The notes beneath the pieces are model-generated. The model saw only the letters and a list, made by a program, of their open reading frames with translations, ran no database searches and was not told the origin of the DNA. From DASTFY01 sp963769115 (lineage in GTDB: Bacteria; Actinomycetota; Acidimicrobiia; Acidimicrobiales; Ilumatobacteraceae): DNA of 64,000 nucleotides. Positions 32,093 to 41,446 of the stretch are shown here, in pieces (the stretch's first letter is position 1; every line of letters starts with the position of its first letter). The stretch lies in assembly GCA_963769115.1 (NCBI GenBank), contig CAVYKN010000020.1:186001-250000 (forward strand), written 5' to 3'. The translations under genes were made by a program, and so were the position numbers.

Positions 32093-32662
32093 GTGATCCT
32101 GTCCGATCGGAGCATCAGGGACGCCATCGCCGACCGCCGGATCATCATCGAGCCACTCGACGAGGACCGCATCCAACCGTCGTCGGTTGACCTGAAGCTG
32201 GACCGGCTCTTCAGGGTCTTCCGCAACCACACCACGGGTGTCATCGACGTGAAGGAGAACCTCGAGGACCTGACCGAGCTCATCCAGATCCCCGAGGACG
32301 GTGTGTTCATGCTCCACCCGGGCGAGTTCGTGCTCGGCTCCACCTACGAGCGGGTCACGCTCGGCACGGACCTGGTGGGCCGGCTCGACGGCAAGTCGAG
32401 CCTCGGCCGGCTCGGTCTCCTCATCCACTCGACAGCGGGGTTCATCGACCCCGGCTTCGACGGGCACATCACCCTCGAGCTGTCGAACGTGGCCAGCCTG
32501 CCGATCACCCTCTACCCGGGCATGCGCATCGGTCAGATCTCGTTCCTCAGCATGACGACGGCCGCCGACCACCCGTACGGCAGCGGCCCGCTCGGCTCCA
32601 AGTACCAGGGCCAGCGGGGGCCCACGCCCAGCCGCTACCACGAGAACTTCGGGCCCGGCTGA
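32093..32662 (+). CDS. dcd: dCTP deaminase (probably bifunctional dCTP deaminase/dUTP diphosphatase)
   Basis: The 189-residue protein makes dUTP or dUMP from dCTP for thymidylate synthesis. It has MILSDRSIRDAI, IQPSSVDLKLDRLFRVF, the catalytic HSTAGFIDPGFDGHITLELSN region and the C-terminal GSKYQGQRGPTPSRY phosphate lid. The actinobacterial enzyme, as in Mycobacterium tuberculosis, performs both deamination and pyrophosphate hydrolysis, and the length and motif spacing here match it. The frame is intact. Confidence 0.95.
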   Translation: MILSDRSIRDAIADRRIIIEPLDEDRIQPSSVDLKLDRLFRVFRNHTTGVIDVKENLEDLTELIQIPEDGVFMLHPGEFVLGSTYERVTLGTDLVGRLDGKSSLGRLGLLIHSTAGFIDPGFDGHITLELSNVASLPITLYPGMRIGQISFLSMTTAADHPYGSGPLGSKYQGQRGPTPSRYHENFGPG

Positions 32663-32664
32663 CC

Positions 32665-33837
32665 TCAGCCGGCGAAGGGCCCGGTCACCTCGAACGTGAT
32701 GCCGCCCCCGACCGTGCCGACGGTGCCCCGCTGCGAGGAGAAGTACATGCGGTCACCGGAGGGTGTGAAGGCGATGCCCGTCAGCTCGCTCTCGCGGTGG
32801 CCCACCGCCCGGCAGAACACCGAGACCTCGCCGGACGGCTCGAGCAGGCAGATCTTCGGGATCCTCCGGCTGGTCGAGCACGCCCTGGTCCTCGCACACG
32901 AAGATGTCACCGTTGTTCCGCACGGCGAGGTTGTCGACTCCACGGAGCACGGGGTTCGGGTTCGTGGTCCAGTCGTAGACCACCTGGAGACGTCGCTGCT
33001 CGCGATGTCGTAGGCCCAGACCCGGTCGTCCTGCTTCGTGGTGAAGTTGACGACGCCGCCACTCAGCCAGATGCCCTCGCCGCCCGCGAACCTGGTGGCG
33101 TTCGGGACCTGCTTGCGGGTGGGCTTCGTGCGCCGCCGAGGGATCGGGCACCGGCAGCCAGGTGACGACTCCGTTCTGCACCTGCGCCGCCTCGAGCACG
33201 CCCGGAGGAGAGGTTCTGGGCCTGCGCGTAGCGGTACCGGTAGAAGAGGCCGCTCAGCGCGTCCTCGGTCAGGTACACGGTCCGGTTCGCGGCGTCGACG
33301 GCGGCACCCTCGTGGTTGAAGCGGCCCATGCCGAGATGGGTGACCGCCGGCCCGGCTCCCGAGCGGATCGACCTCCCACACGCGACCGTTGTCCGTCTCC
33401 TCGCAGGACAGCCACGTCCCCCAGGGGGTGTGACCGCCGCTGCAGTTCCGGTTGGTGCCGTTGAGGATGCGACGGGCGTCGGTGATGGCCCCCGCCTGGT
33501 TGAAGCGGAGCATGCCGACCCCACCGGCGCCATTCGCCAGCTCGCAGTTCGAGACGTACACCCAGCCGTCCGGCGCCGCGAAGACCCGTCCGCCGTCCGG
33601 GGCGCGGTGCCACTTGTACGTCGTTCCGGAGACAACGACGTTCGACCGGGCCACGATCCGCGAGGTGAATCCCGGGGGGAGCTGCAGCCCGTTGGCGTCC
33701 ACCGGCCCGACCGGCCCGTAGCGCGGCACGGCTGACGCCCGGCGGGCGAACAGCGCGTCGGCGGCGAGGAGCGCACCCCCCAGGATCCCGGCTTGCAGGA
33801 ATCGGCGGCGATCGAGCACCGCCTCGGTCTGCGTCAT
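32665..33837 (-). pseudogene. PhoX-like (DUF839) Tat-exported phosphatase, broken by about five frameshifts
   Basis: The start carries a twin-arginine signal (DRRRFLQAGILGGALLAADALFA). Pieces of a PhoX/DUF839 beta-propeller lie in all three frames: GWVYVSNCELANGAGGVGMLRFN, NRNCSGGHTPWGTWLSCEETDNGRVWEVDP, GMGRFNHEGAAVDAANRTVYLTEDALSGLFYRY, ATRFAGGEGIWLSGGVVNFTTKQDDRVWAYD, NPVLRGVDNLAVRNNGDIFVCEDQ and ELTGIAFTPSGDRMYFSSQRG. Shifts fall near 33357, 33206, 33133, 32987 and 32867; four add a base and one loses one. Each piece is well conserved, so error in the sequence is as likely as real decay. PhoX releases phosphate using calcium and iron. Confidence 0.8.
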
Positions 33838-34161
33838 GGCGAGCCTCCCGCCAGTGCGGCACTCGAACCGTTGCCCGCCCAAAGCCGCGCCTGACGGGTT
33901 CGAAGACTAGCCAGCACGCACGCGATCGCCGTCCGAACGCGGCACCGTTCCGGGGCACGCGCGCGGTCCGTGGTCGGCGCCCAGGGGGTACCGGGTCGAG
34001 GGCAAGGCCTCGGCCGCTCGGCGGGCGCATCCGGATGGAACAGGTAGTACGGCGACGCTTCGCAGGCGCGCCTGCGGGCCGTGCAGCCTGTCGCCGGGGT
34101 GAGCGCCTGATGACGAGGCAGCGGCGCAGGGGTCACGCCGGCCTGAACTCTCGATGGCGCG
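33838..34161. other. Intergenic region with no gene seen
   Basis: About 320 bases separate the PhoX-like start from the permease end. Apart from the GGGAGG ribosome site of the PhoX-like gene just beside its ATG, I see no convincing gene, RNA or repeat. A 100-codon minus-strand frame here has no recognisable content. Confidence 0.5.
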
Positions 34162-36489
34162 CTACTCGACCCGCAGCAGGGAGGTCACCGGGGCCCGCCG
34201 GGCCCGGTGGGCGGGGATCGCCGCGGCCACGTTCGCCACGACCAGCACGCCGACCACGACGAGCGCGACCAGCAGCGTCGGCGTCGTCACGTCCGGCACC
34301 AGCCCGAGGCGATCGACGAAGGACCGGTACAGCGCCCGGCCCGCCACGATGCCGATCGGGACGCCGATGACGGCGGCGGCCAGCGCCAGCGCCGACGCCT
34401 GGGCGTGCACCGTGCGCCCGATCCACGGGCGGTCGGCACCGAGCGAGCGCAGCACGGCGAGGTCGCGCCGCCGCTGACGGGTCGAGGTCAACAGGGCGTG
34501 CCCGAGCGTGAGGATGGCTAGCGCACCGACCAGCACGGCGAGCACCGTCGGCACCGAGCGGGTGCGATCGAGGTTGACGACGTCCGTCGGGGTCGTCTGC
34601 TCCTCGGCCGGCTGGGGTGAGAACGGCTCGAGCTCGGTGGGGACCGAAGCCCCGGGCTCCAGGTCGATCATCAGGCTGTTCGGCTGGGTGTCCGGCTCCA
34701 GCCGCTGGAAGCCGGACAGGAGCATGGCCGCCCCGTGGCCGCCCCCCTGACCGAACGACGGGTTGGGCAGCACGGCGAGCCCCACGACCCGGTACGTCGC
34801 CGTCGAGCCCGAGCCGCTCGTCAGGGTCACCTCGTCACCCTCCCGCAGACCGAGCTGGCGGGCGGTGACCCTACCCAGGGCCACCTCGTCCGCGCTGGCC
34901 GGGAAGGCACCCTCGAGGACCGGGGGGAGCATGCTGCCGCGGACCGGATCGATCCCCACGACGTCGATGTCATGCTCGTCCAGCACAGCGCTGCCGGTGG
35001 CCACGAAGCTGGCTCCGTCCAGCCCCTCGAGTTGCTCCACGTCGGGCCATGGCGTCGGCTCGCCGGTGCCGAAGCTGTTGCCGGTGATGTAGTCGAAGTC
35101 GGAGCCGTAGCGGGCCGGATCACTGACGAGCGTGTGGATGTTGGACGCGAACACTGCCGACCCGAGCGCGACCGCGATGGCGACGGCGAGGGCCGCAGTG
35201 GTCAGCAGTGCCGAGCGGCCCGACCGGCCGCGGGCGAACGCGAAGCGCACGCCGGTCGCCTCCGCCGGCTGCAGGCCCCGCGTCAGCGTCTCCGTCGTGC
35301 TCGACGGCCTTTCGTCGATGGCGGGCCGAGCGGCCAGCGAACCGACGGCCACCCAGGCCAGCAGCGCGAGGGCGAGGACCGCCGCCCCGCCGAGCAGCAC
35401 GACGGGATCGAAAGAGATCTCACCGGCCGCGGGATCGAGCCGGCGCAGGAAGCCTTGCGGGACGAGTGGCGTCAGCAGAACCGCGCCGATCACACCGAGC
35501 AGCGCCCCCGCGGCGATGACCGCCGACGCCCAGACGATGCCCTCCATCGTCGCCTGCCTGCGTGTGTACCCGAGGGCCAGCAACGGTCCGCGCGCGGTGG
35601 CTCCGGCGGCCCGCTGACGCAGGAGCAGCTGTCCGACCGCGGCGACGACGGCCAGGCCGGCGACCGCGGCCAGGATCACCGCCCCCACGGCCTGGGCCCG
35701 GATGGCGTTCCGGGCCGAGGAGCTCACCATGCGGCCGGGCTGGAAGAAGAGCTGCTCGTGGCCCGGGATCGCCTCGAGGGAGGTCCGGAACTCGTCCAGC
35801 GTCGTCCCAGGGGTCAGGCGCACGGCGATCAGGCTGGCCACGATGCCCACCGGCTCCTCGAGGATCGCCGAGGTGAAGAAGACCGAGTCCGTCGGATCGT
35901 CGAGATCGGCCGGGCCGTCGACGACACCTACGAGGACCCCGTCGATGGTCGGCCCCTTCGGCGGCTCGTTGAGGACGGTGGACTCGTCGACCTGCTGCTG
36001 AGTCCACGACGCGAACGGCACGCGGTCGCCCACCGCCAGGTCGTGGTCCCGGACGAAGGATCGATTGGCGACGAACTCCTCGGCGTCGGGGAACTCGTCC
36101 CCGTCGGCCGACGCGGCCCGGCCCTCCTTCACCAGTGCGCCGAGCGCCCGGATGTCGGTGATGCCGAAGACGTTCACCTCCGGACCCTCGACCGTCTCGG
36201 CATCGGCGGTGGGCTGCGCGAAGACGAACGTCATCGACTCGGCCTGCCGTACGTCGGGCAGGGCGGCGATCTCCGGGGTCAGAGCCGGCCCGGCCGGCTG
36301 GACGACGATCGTGTCAGCGTCACCCCCGACGGCCCGCGTGAACCGCTCGGGCAGGGTGGCGGCCCGATGCGCGTTGACGGCCAGCACGAGGACGATCGCC
36401 GTCGGGGCGGCGACGACCAGGACGACGCCGAGGGTCAGCCACCACCGCGCGGTCAGCGTGGTGCGGACACGGAGCGCCATCGCTCGCAC
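34162..36489 (-). CDS. FtsX-like (MacB-type) ABC transporter permease
   Basis: The 775-residue protein has an N-terminal membrane anchor (WWLTLGVVLVVAAPTAIVLVLAV), a large extracytoplasmic domain, and two FtsX-domain membrane blocks (around AQAVGAVILAAVAGLAVVAAVGQLLLRQRAAGATARGPLLALGYTRRQ and STRQRRRDLAVLRSLGADRPWIGRTVHAQASALALAAAVIGVPIG). The RxDLAxLRxLGA coupling loop is the family hallmark. Such permeases drive lipoprotein or efflux work with a LolD-like ATPase, but no ATPase gene lies beside it. GTG 36489 or ATG 36480 may be the start. Confidence 0.85.
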   Translation of the reverse strand: MRAMALRVRTTLTARWWLTLGVVLVVAAPTAIVLVLAVNAHRAATLPERFTRAVGGDADTIVVQPAGPALTPEIAALPDVRQAESMTFVFAQPTADAETVEGPEVNVFGITDIRALGALVKEGRAASADGDEFPDAEEFVANRSFVRDHDLAVGDRVPFASWTQQQVDESTVLNEPPKGPTIDGVLVGVVDGPADLDDPTDSVFFTSAILEEPVGIVASLIAVRLTPGTTLDEFRTSLEAIPGHEQLFFQPGRMVSSSARNAIRAQAVGAVILAAVAGLAVVAAVGQLLLRQRAAGATARGPLLALGYTRRQATMEGIVWASAVIAAGALLGVIGAVLLTPLVPQGFLRRLDPAAGEISFDPVVLLGGAAVLALALLAWVAVGSLAARPAIDERPSSTTETLTRGLQPAEATGVRFAFARGRSGRSALLTTAALAVAIAVALGSAVFASNIHTLVSDPARYGSDFDYITGNSFGTGEPTPWPDVEQLEGLDGASFVATGSAVLDEHDIDVVGIDPVRGSMLPPVLEGAFPASADEVALGRVTARQLGLREGDEVTLTSGSGSTATYRVVGLAVLPNPSFGQGGGHGAAMLLSGFQRLEPDTQPNSLMIDLEPGASVPTELEPFSPQPAEEQTTPTDVVNLDRTRSVPTVLAVLVGALAILTLGHALLTSTRQRRRDLAVLRSLGADRPWIGRTVHAQASALALAAAVIGVPIGIVAGRALYRSFVDRLGLVPDVTTPTLLVALVVVGVLVVANVAAAIPAHRARRAPVTSLLRVE

Positions 36490-36580
36490 CGTGGCATTCG
36501 ACCACGGCCACCTTCACAGCGTCGATGGTGGGAGCACCCCGGCCCGGAGGGGGGCTGCCCGAACGCACGGTGCGGTGCGC

Positions 36581-38887
36581 TCAGTCGGCGGCGGTCAGCG
36601 GCGCGTCCTGCTCGATGACGGCTCGCTCCCCGGCCTCGATGGCCTCCAACAGGTGCATGGAGATGTCGCCCACCCTGACCTGGTCGTCATCGGCCCCGGC
36701 CGCCTTCACCCCGTCGTCCATCATGATGTAGCAGAAGGGGCAGGCCGTCGCGACCCTCGTGGCCCCCGTCGAGAGGGCCTCCTGCGCCCGCTCGTCGTTG
36801 ACCTTCTTGCCGATGGACTCCTCCATCCACATGCGGGCGCCGCCGGCGCCGCAGCACATCCCGCGGGTGCCGTTGCGGGGCATCTCGACGATGTCGATGC
36901 CCTTCAGCGACCCGATCACCTTGCGAGGCGCGAGGTAGACGTCGTTGTGGCGGCCGAGGTAGCAGGAGTCGTGGTAGGTGACGCGCTCGGCCAGAGTCGC
37001 CGTGCTGATGTCGAGCTTCCCGCTCTCGATCAGTTGCTCCAGCAACTGGCTGTGGTGCACGACGTCGTAGTTCCCGCCGAGCTGCGGGTACTCGTTCTTC
37101 AGCGTGTTGAAGCAGTGCGGGCACTGCGTGATGATCTTGCGCACGCCCATGCCGTTCAGCATCTCGACGTTCGGCATGGCCAGCATCTGGAACAGGTACT
37201 CGTTGCCCGAGCGGCGGGCCGGGTCCCCGGTGCACATCTCGCTGGGACCGAGGATGGCGAAGTCGAGCCCGGCCCGCTGCAGGAGCTTGGCCATGGAGCG
37301 GGTGACCTTCTTGTTCTTGTCGTCGAACGAGCCCGCGCAGCCCACCCAGTAGAGGTACTCGTGGGTGAGCGGTTCGCCGGGATCGACCACGGGCACGTCG
37401 AGATCGCCGGCCCACTCGCCCCGGTCGCCCTGGCTCATGCCCCACGGGTTGCCCTGGTTCTCCATGGAGCGGTACGCGTTGCCGAGCTCGGCCGGGAAGT
37501 TGCTCTCCATGAGGGAGAGGTATCGCCGCATGTCGAGGATCTTGTCGAGGATCTCGATGTTGACGGGGCAGATCTCGTCGCAGGCCTTGCAGGTCGTGCA
37601 GGCCCACAGCTCCTCGGCGGTCACGCGTTCGAAGAGGGAGGCGCCGGAGATGGTGATCTCGCGGTCGAGGCCGATGGGCGGCGAGACGGGGCCGACCGGT
37701 GCGCTGGCGGCCATGACCTCCCCGACCTTGAGCACGATCTCCCGCGGGTCGAGGGGCTTGCCGGTCGCATGGGCCGGGCAGACGCTCGTGCAGCGGCCGC
37801 ACATGGTGCAGGCATCGGTGTCCAGCAACTGCTTCCACGTCATGTCCTCGACGACGCTGGCGCCGAACGACTCGAGCGAGGTCTCGGCCAGGTTGGGCAT
37901 GGGCTTCATGGCGCCCTTGGGCCGGTCCTTGTCCCGCAGGTAGATGTTGAGCGGCGACGTGATCATGTGCCGCAGCATCGTGATGGGCAGGATCAGCAGG
38001 AACGCCACGAACGCGAGGACGTGGGTGATCCACAGCGCCTGGTGCCAACCCTCGAGCGTCTGCTCGGTCGAGCCGTCGACGAGGGTGGCCAGCGGGTAGC
38101 CGATGAAGCTCCAGCGCTCGAAGTCCGGCGTTCCCTCGGCGGCGATGCGGAACATCTCGGTCGCGTAGCCGCTGACGCCGATGAGCAGGAACACGCCGAG
38201 GATGACCGCGTGCTCCGGCTTCGTCTTGATCCGGATGCGGTACGGCCGTTGGACGTACCGACGGCCCACGGCCCACAGGAGGCCGGCCAGGAACACCAGC
38301 CCCGCGGCGTCGCCCACGAACGAGTAGGCCTGGTAGGTGGTGCCGTGGAGGAACTTGAGCTCCTCCGGGAGCTGGTGGTCGATCTCCAGCGTGGCCGTCA
38401 CGGCCAGGAGGATCAGGAAGCCGAAGTAGATGAGCGAGTGCATGACGCCCGCCGCAGGGTCCCGCAGCAGGGTGCGCATGTAGACGCCGGCCCGGTAGTC
38501 GTCGGCCCGCCGGCGGGCGTTGCCGATGGTGGTGCGGCGGCCGTCCGGCGTGCCCCGTTCCCAGTTCCGCACCCTCAGGGAGAAGAGGTACGCCACGTAC
38601 ACCAGCAGGACGGGGATGACGGTGTAGAAGGCCACGATGAGCGGATCCGGCACGCCGCCGAAGACCTCGCGTGCGATCGGGCTGTCGTCGTGCCAGCCCG
38701 TGAACAGCGGCGTGACCCCGGAGAGCAGGGTGAACAGCGCAGCGAAGACGCCCAGCGCGAGGACGAACTGGTGCGGACGCACGCGCCGGCGAGGGGAGCG
38801 GTCGGGCCCCGGGCCGCCGGAGGTCGAGGGAGAGGCCGAGTGAGGGTCGGCGGGAGCGGCTGACTCGACTGCGGCGGTCGTGCTCAT
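36581..38887 (-). CDS. Membrane iron-sulfur reductase, EtfD-like (ETF:quinone oxidoreductase type)
   Basis: This 768-residue protein has about six N-terminal membrane helices resembling a NarI-type heme b subunit, then two [4Fe-4S] ferredoxin motifs (CTMCGRCTSVCP and CTTCKACDEICP) and two CCG domains (ending CPHCFNTL; HDSCYLGRH, MCCGAGGARMWMEE and ACPFCYIMMDDG). The same architecture is found in Mycobacterium tuberculosis Rv0338c/EtfD, proposed to pass electrons from electron-transfer flavoprotein to menaquinone during fatty acid oxidation. That role would serve acyl-CoA dehydrogenases such as the one at the window start. A TAACTT box lies 10 bases before ATG 38887. Confidence 0.88.
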   Translation of the reverse strand: MSTTAAVESAAPADPHSASPSTSGGPGPDRSPRRRVRPHQFVLALGVFAALFTLLSGVTPLFTGWHDDSPIAREVFGGVPDPLIVAFYTVIPVLLVYVAYLFSLRVRNWERGTPDGRRTTIGNARRRADDYRAGVYMRTLLRDPAAGVMHSLIYFGFLILLAVTATLEIDHQLPEELKFLHGTTYQAYSFVGDAAGLVFLAGLLWAVGRRYVQRPYRIRIKTKPEHAVILGVFLLIGVSGYATEMFRIAAEGTPDFERWSFIGYPLATLVDGSTEQTLEGWHQALWITHVLAFVAFLLILPITMLRHMITSPLNIYLRDKDRPKGAMKPMPNLAETSLESFGASVVEDMTWKQLLDTDACTMCGRCTSVCPAHATGKPLDPREIVLKVGEVMAASAPVGPVSPPIGLDREITISGASLFERVTAEELWACTTCKACDEICPVNIEILDKILDMRRYLSLMESNFPAELGNAYRSMENQGNPWGMSQGDRGEWAGDLDVPVVDPGEPLTHEYLYWVGCAGSFDDKNKKVTRSMAKLLQRAGLDFAILGPSEMCTGDPARRSGNEYLFQMLAMPNVEMLNGMGVRKIITQCPHCFNTLKNEYPQLGGNYDVVHHSQLLEQLIESGKLDISTATLAERVTYHDSCYLGRHNDVYLAPRKVIGSLKGIDIVEMPRNGTRGMCCGAGGARMWMEESIGKKVNDERAQEALSTGATRVATACPFCYIMMDDGVKAAGADDDQVRVGDISMHLLEAIEAGERAVIEQDAPLTAAD

Positions 38888-38897
38888 GGCAGGCGCG

Positions 38898-38903
38898 AAG
38901 TTA
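38898..38903 (-). promoter_or_regulatory. -10 box before the EtfD-like gene
   Basis: On the minus strand TAACTT lies 10 bases before ATG 38887, consistent with a near-leaderless transcript. Confidence 0.4.
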
Positions 38904-38979
38904 GTGCTGTCACCGTCGCCTGCCCGCCTTGCGCCGAGCCTGCCCTACCCGCGGGGTCGCGGGCCCAGCGGCGACCGGG

Positions 38980-39417
38980 TCAGCCGTAGATCTGGCGGTC
39001 GAGGTCGCGGATGCGGCTGGCGAGCACGCTCATGACCTTGTGGCCGATGGTCGGCACCTCGTCGATCACGGCGCTGAAGTGACGCTGGTCGAGCACCAGG
39101 ACGGTGGCCTCGGTATCGGTCGTGACCGTGGCCGTGCGGGGTCCGTGGTCGAGCAGGGACAGCTCACCGACGACGGCGCCGGGGCCGAGCACCGCGACCT
39201 TCTTCCCGTTGCGACGAACGGTGGCCGAGCCGTCGACGATGATGAACGCCTCCCGACCCGTCTGACCCTGGTCGGCGAGCGCGTAACCCGCCGGGACGGT
39301 GACCTCGTCGGCCGCCTTCGCGATCTTGCTGAGGTCACGGTCCGTGCAACCCGAGAAGAGCGACACGTTGCGGAGGTGTGCGAGGTACTGCTTCTTGCCG
39401 ACCATGGCGGCGGACAT
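38980..39417 (-). CDS. Cyclic nucleotide-binding domain protein
   Basis: The 145-residue protein is a stand-alone cNMP-binding beta-roll: GYALADQGQTGREAFIIVDGSATVRRNGKKVAVLGPGAVVGELSLLDHGPRTATV, where GELSLLDHGPRTA is the phosphate-binding cassette with its Glu and Arg. There is no helix-turn-helix, so it is a sensor or partner rather than a CRP-type regulator. ATG 39417 is preceded closely by GAGGGG; ATG 39405 is an alternative. Confidence 0.9.
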   Translation of the reverse strand: MSAAMVGKKQYLAHLRNVSLFSGCTDRDLSKIAKAADEVTVPAGYALADQGQTGREAFIIVDGSATVRRNGKKVAVLGPGAVVGELSLLDHGPRTATVTTDTEATVLVLDQRHFSAVIDEVPTIGHKVMSVLASRIRDLDRQIYG

Positions 39418-39534
39418 TACCCCTCGCCAGCAGGCGCGACGCGCACAACGTCACGCCGGCCGCGCGCTGCGTCGCGCCCGTCCTCGCGAAAGCGGCCTTC
39501 ACATTGACGAAACACGAGGGAAACGTCTGCTTCC

Positions 39535-39540
39535 TACGGT
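39535..39540 (+). promoter_or_regulatory. -10 box of a leaderless promoter for the winged-helix regulator
   Basis: TACGGT ends 7 bases before GTG 39548, with no ribosome site. Confidence 0.5.
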
Positions 39541-39547
39541 CGCCGCC

Positions 39548-40111
39548 GTGGACGTGACCGTTGTGCGCTGGCCCCTCGAGGGAGACCTGCGAGAGCGCCT
39601 CGAGCACGAGGGGCGCGCCCGCCTGCTGGTCGTGGACGAGAGCTCGCCGCCCCCGCAGGTCACCGATCTCCTCGAGGACTGGGTCTGGGCGACAGCTGAG
39701 CAGTCGGAGACCCGTGCCCGCATGGAGACCCTCTCCCACCGGGCCGCGTCGACCAAGAGCGATCCCCCCTCGCTCGACGACGACGGTGTGCTGCGACACC
39801 GAGCGCTCTGGGTGTCGCTGCCCCCGGTGGAGGGCCGGCTCGCCCGGGTCCTCATCGATCGTCTCGGTGCCGTCGTGAGCCGGGACGCGCTGACCCGGGC
39901 GGGCTGGCCCGACGGCGTGCCTGGCCGCAACGCGCTGGACGTGCACGTGCTGCGGCTTCGTCGCCGGCTGGCCACCGTCGAGCTGGCGATCCGGACCGTC
40001 CGGTCGAGGGGCTACCTGCTCGAAGCGGTGCGCCACGACCCATCCGCTGCCGTCGTGCCCGGTGGCAGTGCCGTCCAGACGTCGACATCTTTCAGGGTCA
40101 ACGGATCCTGA
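39548..40111 (+). CDS. Winged-helix (OmpR/PhoB-type) transcriptional regulator without a receiver domain
   Basis: The C-terminal half of this 187-residue protein is a trans_reg_C winged helix: LPPVEGRLARVLIDRLGAVVSRDALTRAGWPDGVPGRNALDVHVLRLRRRLATVELAIRTVRSRGYLLE. The N-terminal 80 residues (VRWPLEGDLRERLEHEGRARLLVVDESSPPPQVTDLLEDWVWATAEQ) are too short for a full receiver and show no clear phosphorylation pocket. The PII gene begins 44 bases downstream, so a nitrogen-related role is possible. GTG 39548 fits the leaderless promoter. Confidence 0.8.
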   Translation: MDVTVVRWPLEGDLRERLEHEGRARLLVVDESSPPPQVTDLLEDWVWATAEQSETRARMETLSHRAASTKSDPPSLDDDGVLRHRALWVSLPPVEGRLARVLIDRLGAVVSRDALTRAGWPDGVPGRNALDVHVLRLRRRLATVELAIRTVRSRGYLLEAVRHDPSAAVVPGGSAVQTSTSFRVNGS

Positions 40112-40154
40112 CCAACTTCGAAGTATCCCTGCTGGAGCAACAAGGAGATCGACG

Positions 40155-40496
40155 GTGCTGCACCTCGTGACCGCCATCATCAAGCCCTACAAGCTGGACG
40201 ACGTGAAGTCCGCGTTGCGCGACTCCGGCGTGCTGGGCATGACCGTCACCGAGGTGAAGGGCTTCGGACGTCAGGGCGGCAAGACCGAGACCTACCGCGG
40301 CGCCGAGTACACGATCGACTTCCTGCCCAAGGTGAAGGTCGAGATCGTGTGCGACGCCTCCGAGAGCGACAAGGTGGTGGAGACCATCGCCTCGGCGGCC
40401 AGCACGGGCAAGATCGGCGACGGCAAGATCTGGGTGGTGGACGTGGCCGCGGTCACCAGGATCCGCACGGGCGAGCGGGGAGCGGACGCGCTCTGA
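40155..40496 (+). CDS. glnB: Nitrogen regulatory protein PII
   Basis: The 113-residue trimeric signal protein senses ATP/ADP and 2-oxoglutarate. It has IIKPYKLDDVKSALRDSGVLGMTVTEVKGFGRQGG, the T-loop RGAEYTIDFLPK with the modifiable Tyr, and the signature TGKIGDGKIWVVDVAAVTRIRTGERG. GTG 40155 lies behind AAGGAG (40143-40148). No amtB or glnD gene is adjacent, unlike the usual amtB-glnK-glnD order in actinobacteria, so GlnB versus GlnK cannot be settled. Confidence 0.93.
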   Translation: MLHLVTAIIKPYKLDDVKSALRDSGVLGMTVTEVKGFGRQGGKTETYRGAEYTIDFLPKVKVEIVCDASESDKVVETIASAASTGKIGDGKIWVVDVAAVTRIRTGERGADAL

Positions 40497-40650
40497 CCGG
40501 ACGCCGGGTGGGTGGTGCTCCGGGCCAGCCGGCCTGGACGCTCACCACGGTGGGTGGGCGACGGCGCGCTGCCCGCTGACCTCAGGCAGACCGGCCGGTC
40601 CGGAGCAGCACAGCGCCGTGTTCGGCTGCGGCAGGCCACGTGGCCAGGGC

Positions 40651-40656
40651 TACCGT
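40651..40656 (+). promoter_or_regulatory. -10 box of a leaderless promoter for cysQ
   Basis: TACCGT ends 9 bases before GTG 40666, with no ribosome-binding site. Confidence 0.5.
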
Positions 40657-40665
40657 CACCTCACT

Positions 40666-41431
40666 GTGAGTGCGTTCGCCGCCGACATCGCCCTTGCGGC
40701 ACGCCTGGCCACCGAGGCTGGAGAGCTGCTCCTCGCGCTCCGCGTGTCGGAGCTGGCCGGTGACGACCTGCGCAAGGCGGGCGACCACCAGTCCAACGAA
40801 CTGCTGCTCGAGCGGCTCGCCGCGCGAGCGCCCGGACGATGCCGTGCTGTCCGAGGAGAGCGCCGACAGCCCGGCCCGCCTGGCCGCGGAGCGTGTTTGG
40901 ATCATCGACCCCCTGGACGGCACCCGGGAGTTCGGCGAGGTGCCGCGCGTGGACTGGGCCGTGCACGTCGCCCTCTGGGTGGAGGGCCGGCTCGTCGCCG
41001 GCGCCGTCGCATTGCCGGGCCTGGGTCGCACGCTGGTCTCGCACCCCGCGACCCCTCTGCCGCCGGCCCACGACGGGCCGTCCCGCCTGGTCGTCAGCCG
41101 CACCCGCCCACCGCAGGTGACGGCCGCCGTCGCCGACCTGCTCGGCGCGGAACTGGTCCCCATGGGCTCGGCCGGGGCGAAGGCCACGAGCGTGCTGCTC
41201 GGCGAGTCCGACGTGTACCTGCACGGAGGCGGGCAGTACGAGTGGGACTCCGCGGCACCGGTCGCCGTGTGTGCCGCCGCCGGGCTCCACACGACCCGCG
41301 CCGACGGTTCCCCCCTTCGCTACAACCAGGCTCGTCCGTGGCTGCCCGATCTCCTGATCTGCCGGCCCGAACTGGCCGAGACCGTGCTGGCCGCCGTGGT
41401 GGCGGTCGGCGGCATCGACGCGGACGGCTAG
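40666..41431 (+). CDS. cysQ: 3'(2'),5'-bisphosphate nucleotidase (PAP phosphatase); one frameshift
   Basis: The protein matches actinobacterial CysQ of the inositol monophosphatase superfamily: SNELLLERL, DDAVLSEESAD, metal-binding IIDPLDGTREFGEV, MGSAGAKATSVL, GGGQYEWDSAAPVAV and RYNQARPWLPDLLICR. An extra base near 40832 splits off the first 55 residues; correction gives AARAPDDAVLSEES. CysQ hydrolyses 3'-phosphoadenosine 5'-phosphate, the by-product of PAPS-dependent sulfotransferases. It heads a cluster with five sulfotransferase genes, which makes this role very fitting. Confidence 0.9.
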
Positions 41432-41446
41432 CCGGCACGAGGCACC

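Noticed and set aside
33834..34136. A 100-codon minus-strand frame between the PhoX-like gene and the permease
   Set aside because: It has no ribosome site, no recognisable content and overlaps the ribosome site of the PhoX-like gene.
36065..38863. A 932-codon open frame on the plus strand across the permease and reductase region
   Set aside because: It is the antisense shadow of the FtsX-like and EtfD-like genes, has no recognisable domains and is rich in Arg, Val, Gly and His as expected for a shadow frame at this GC content.
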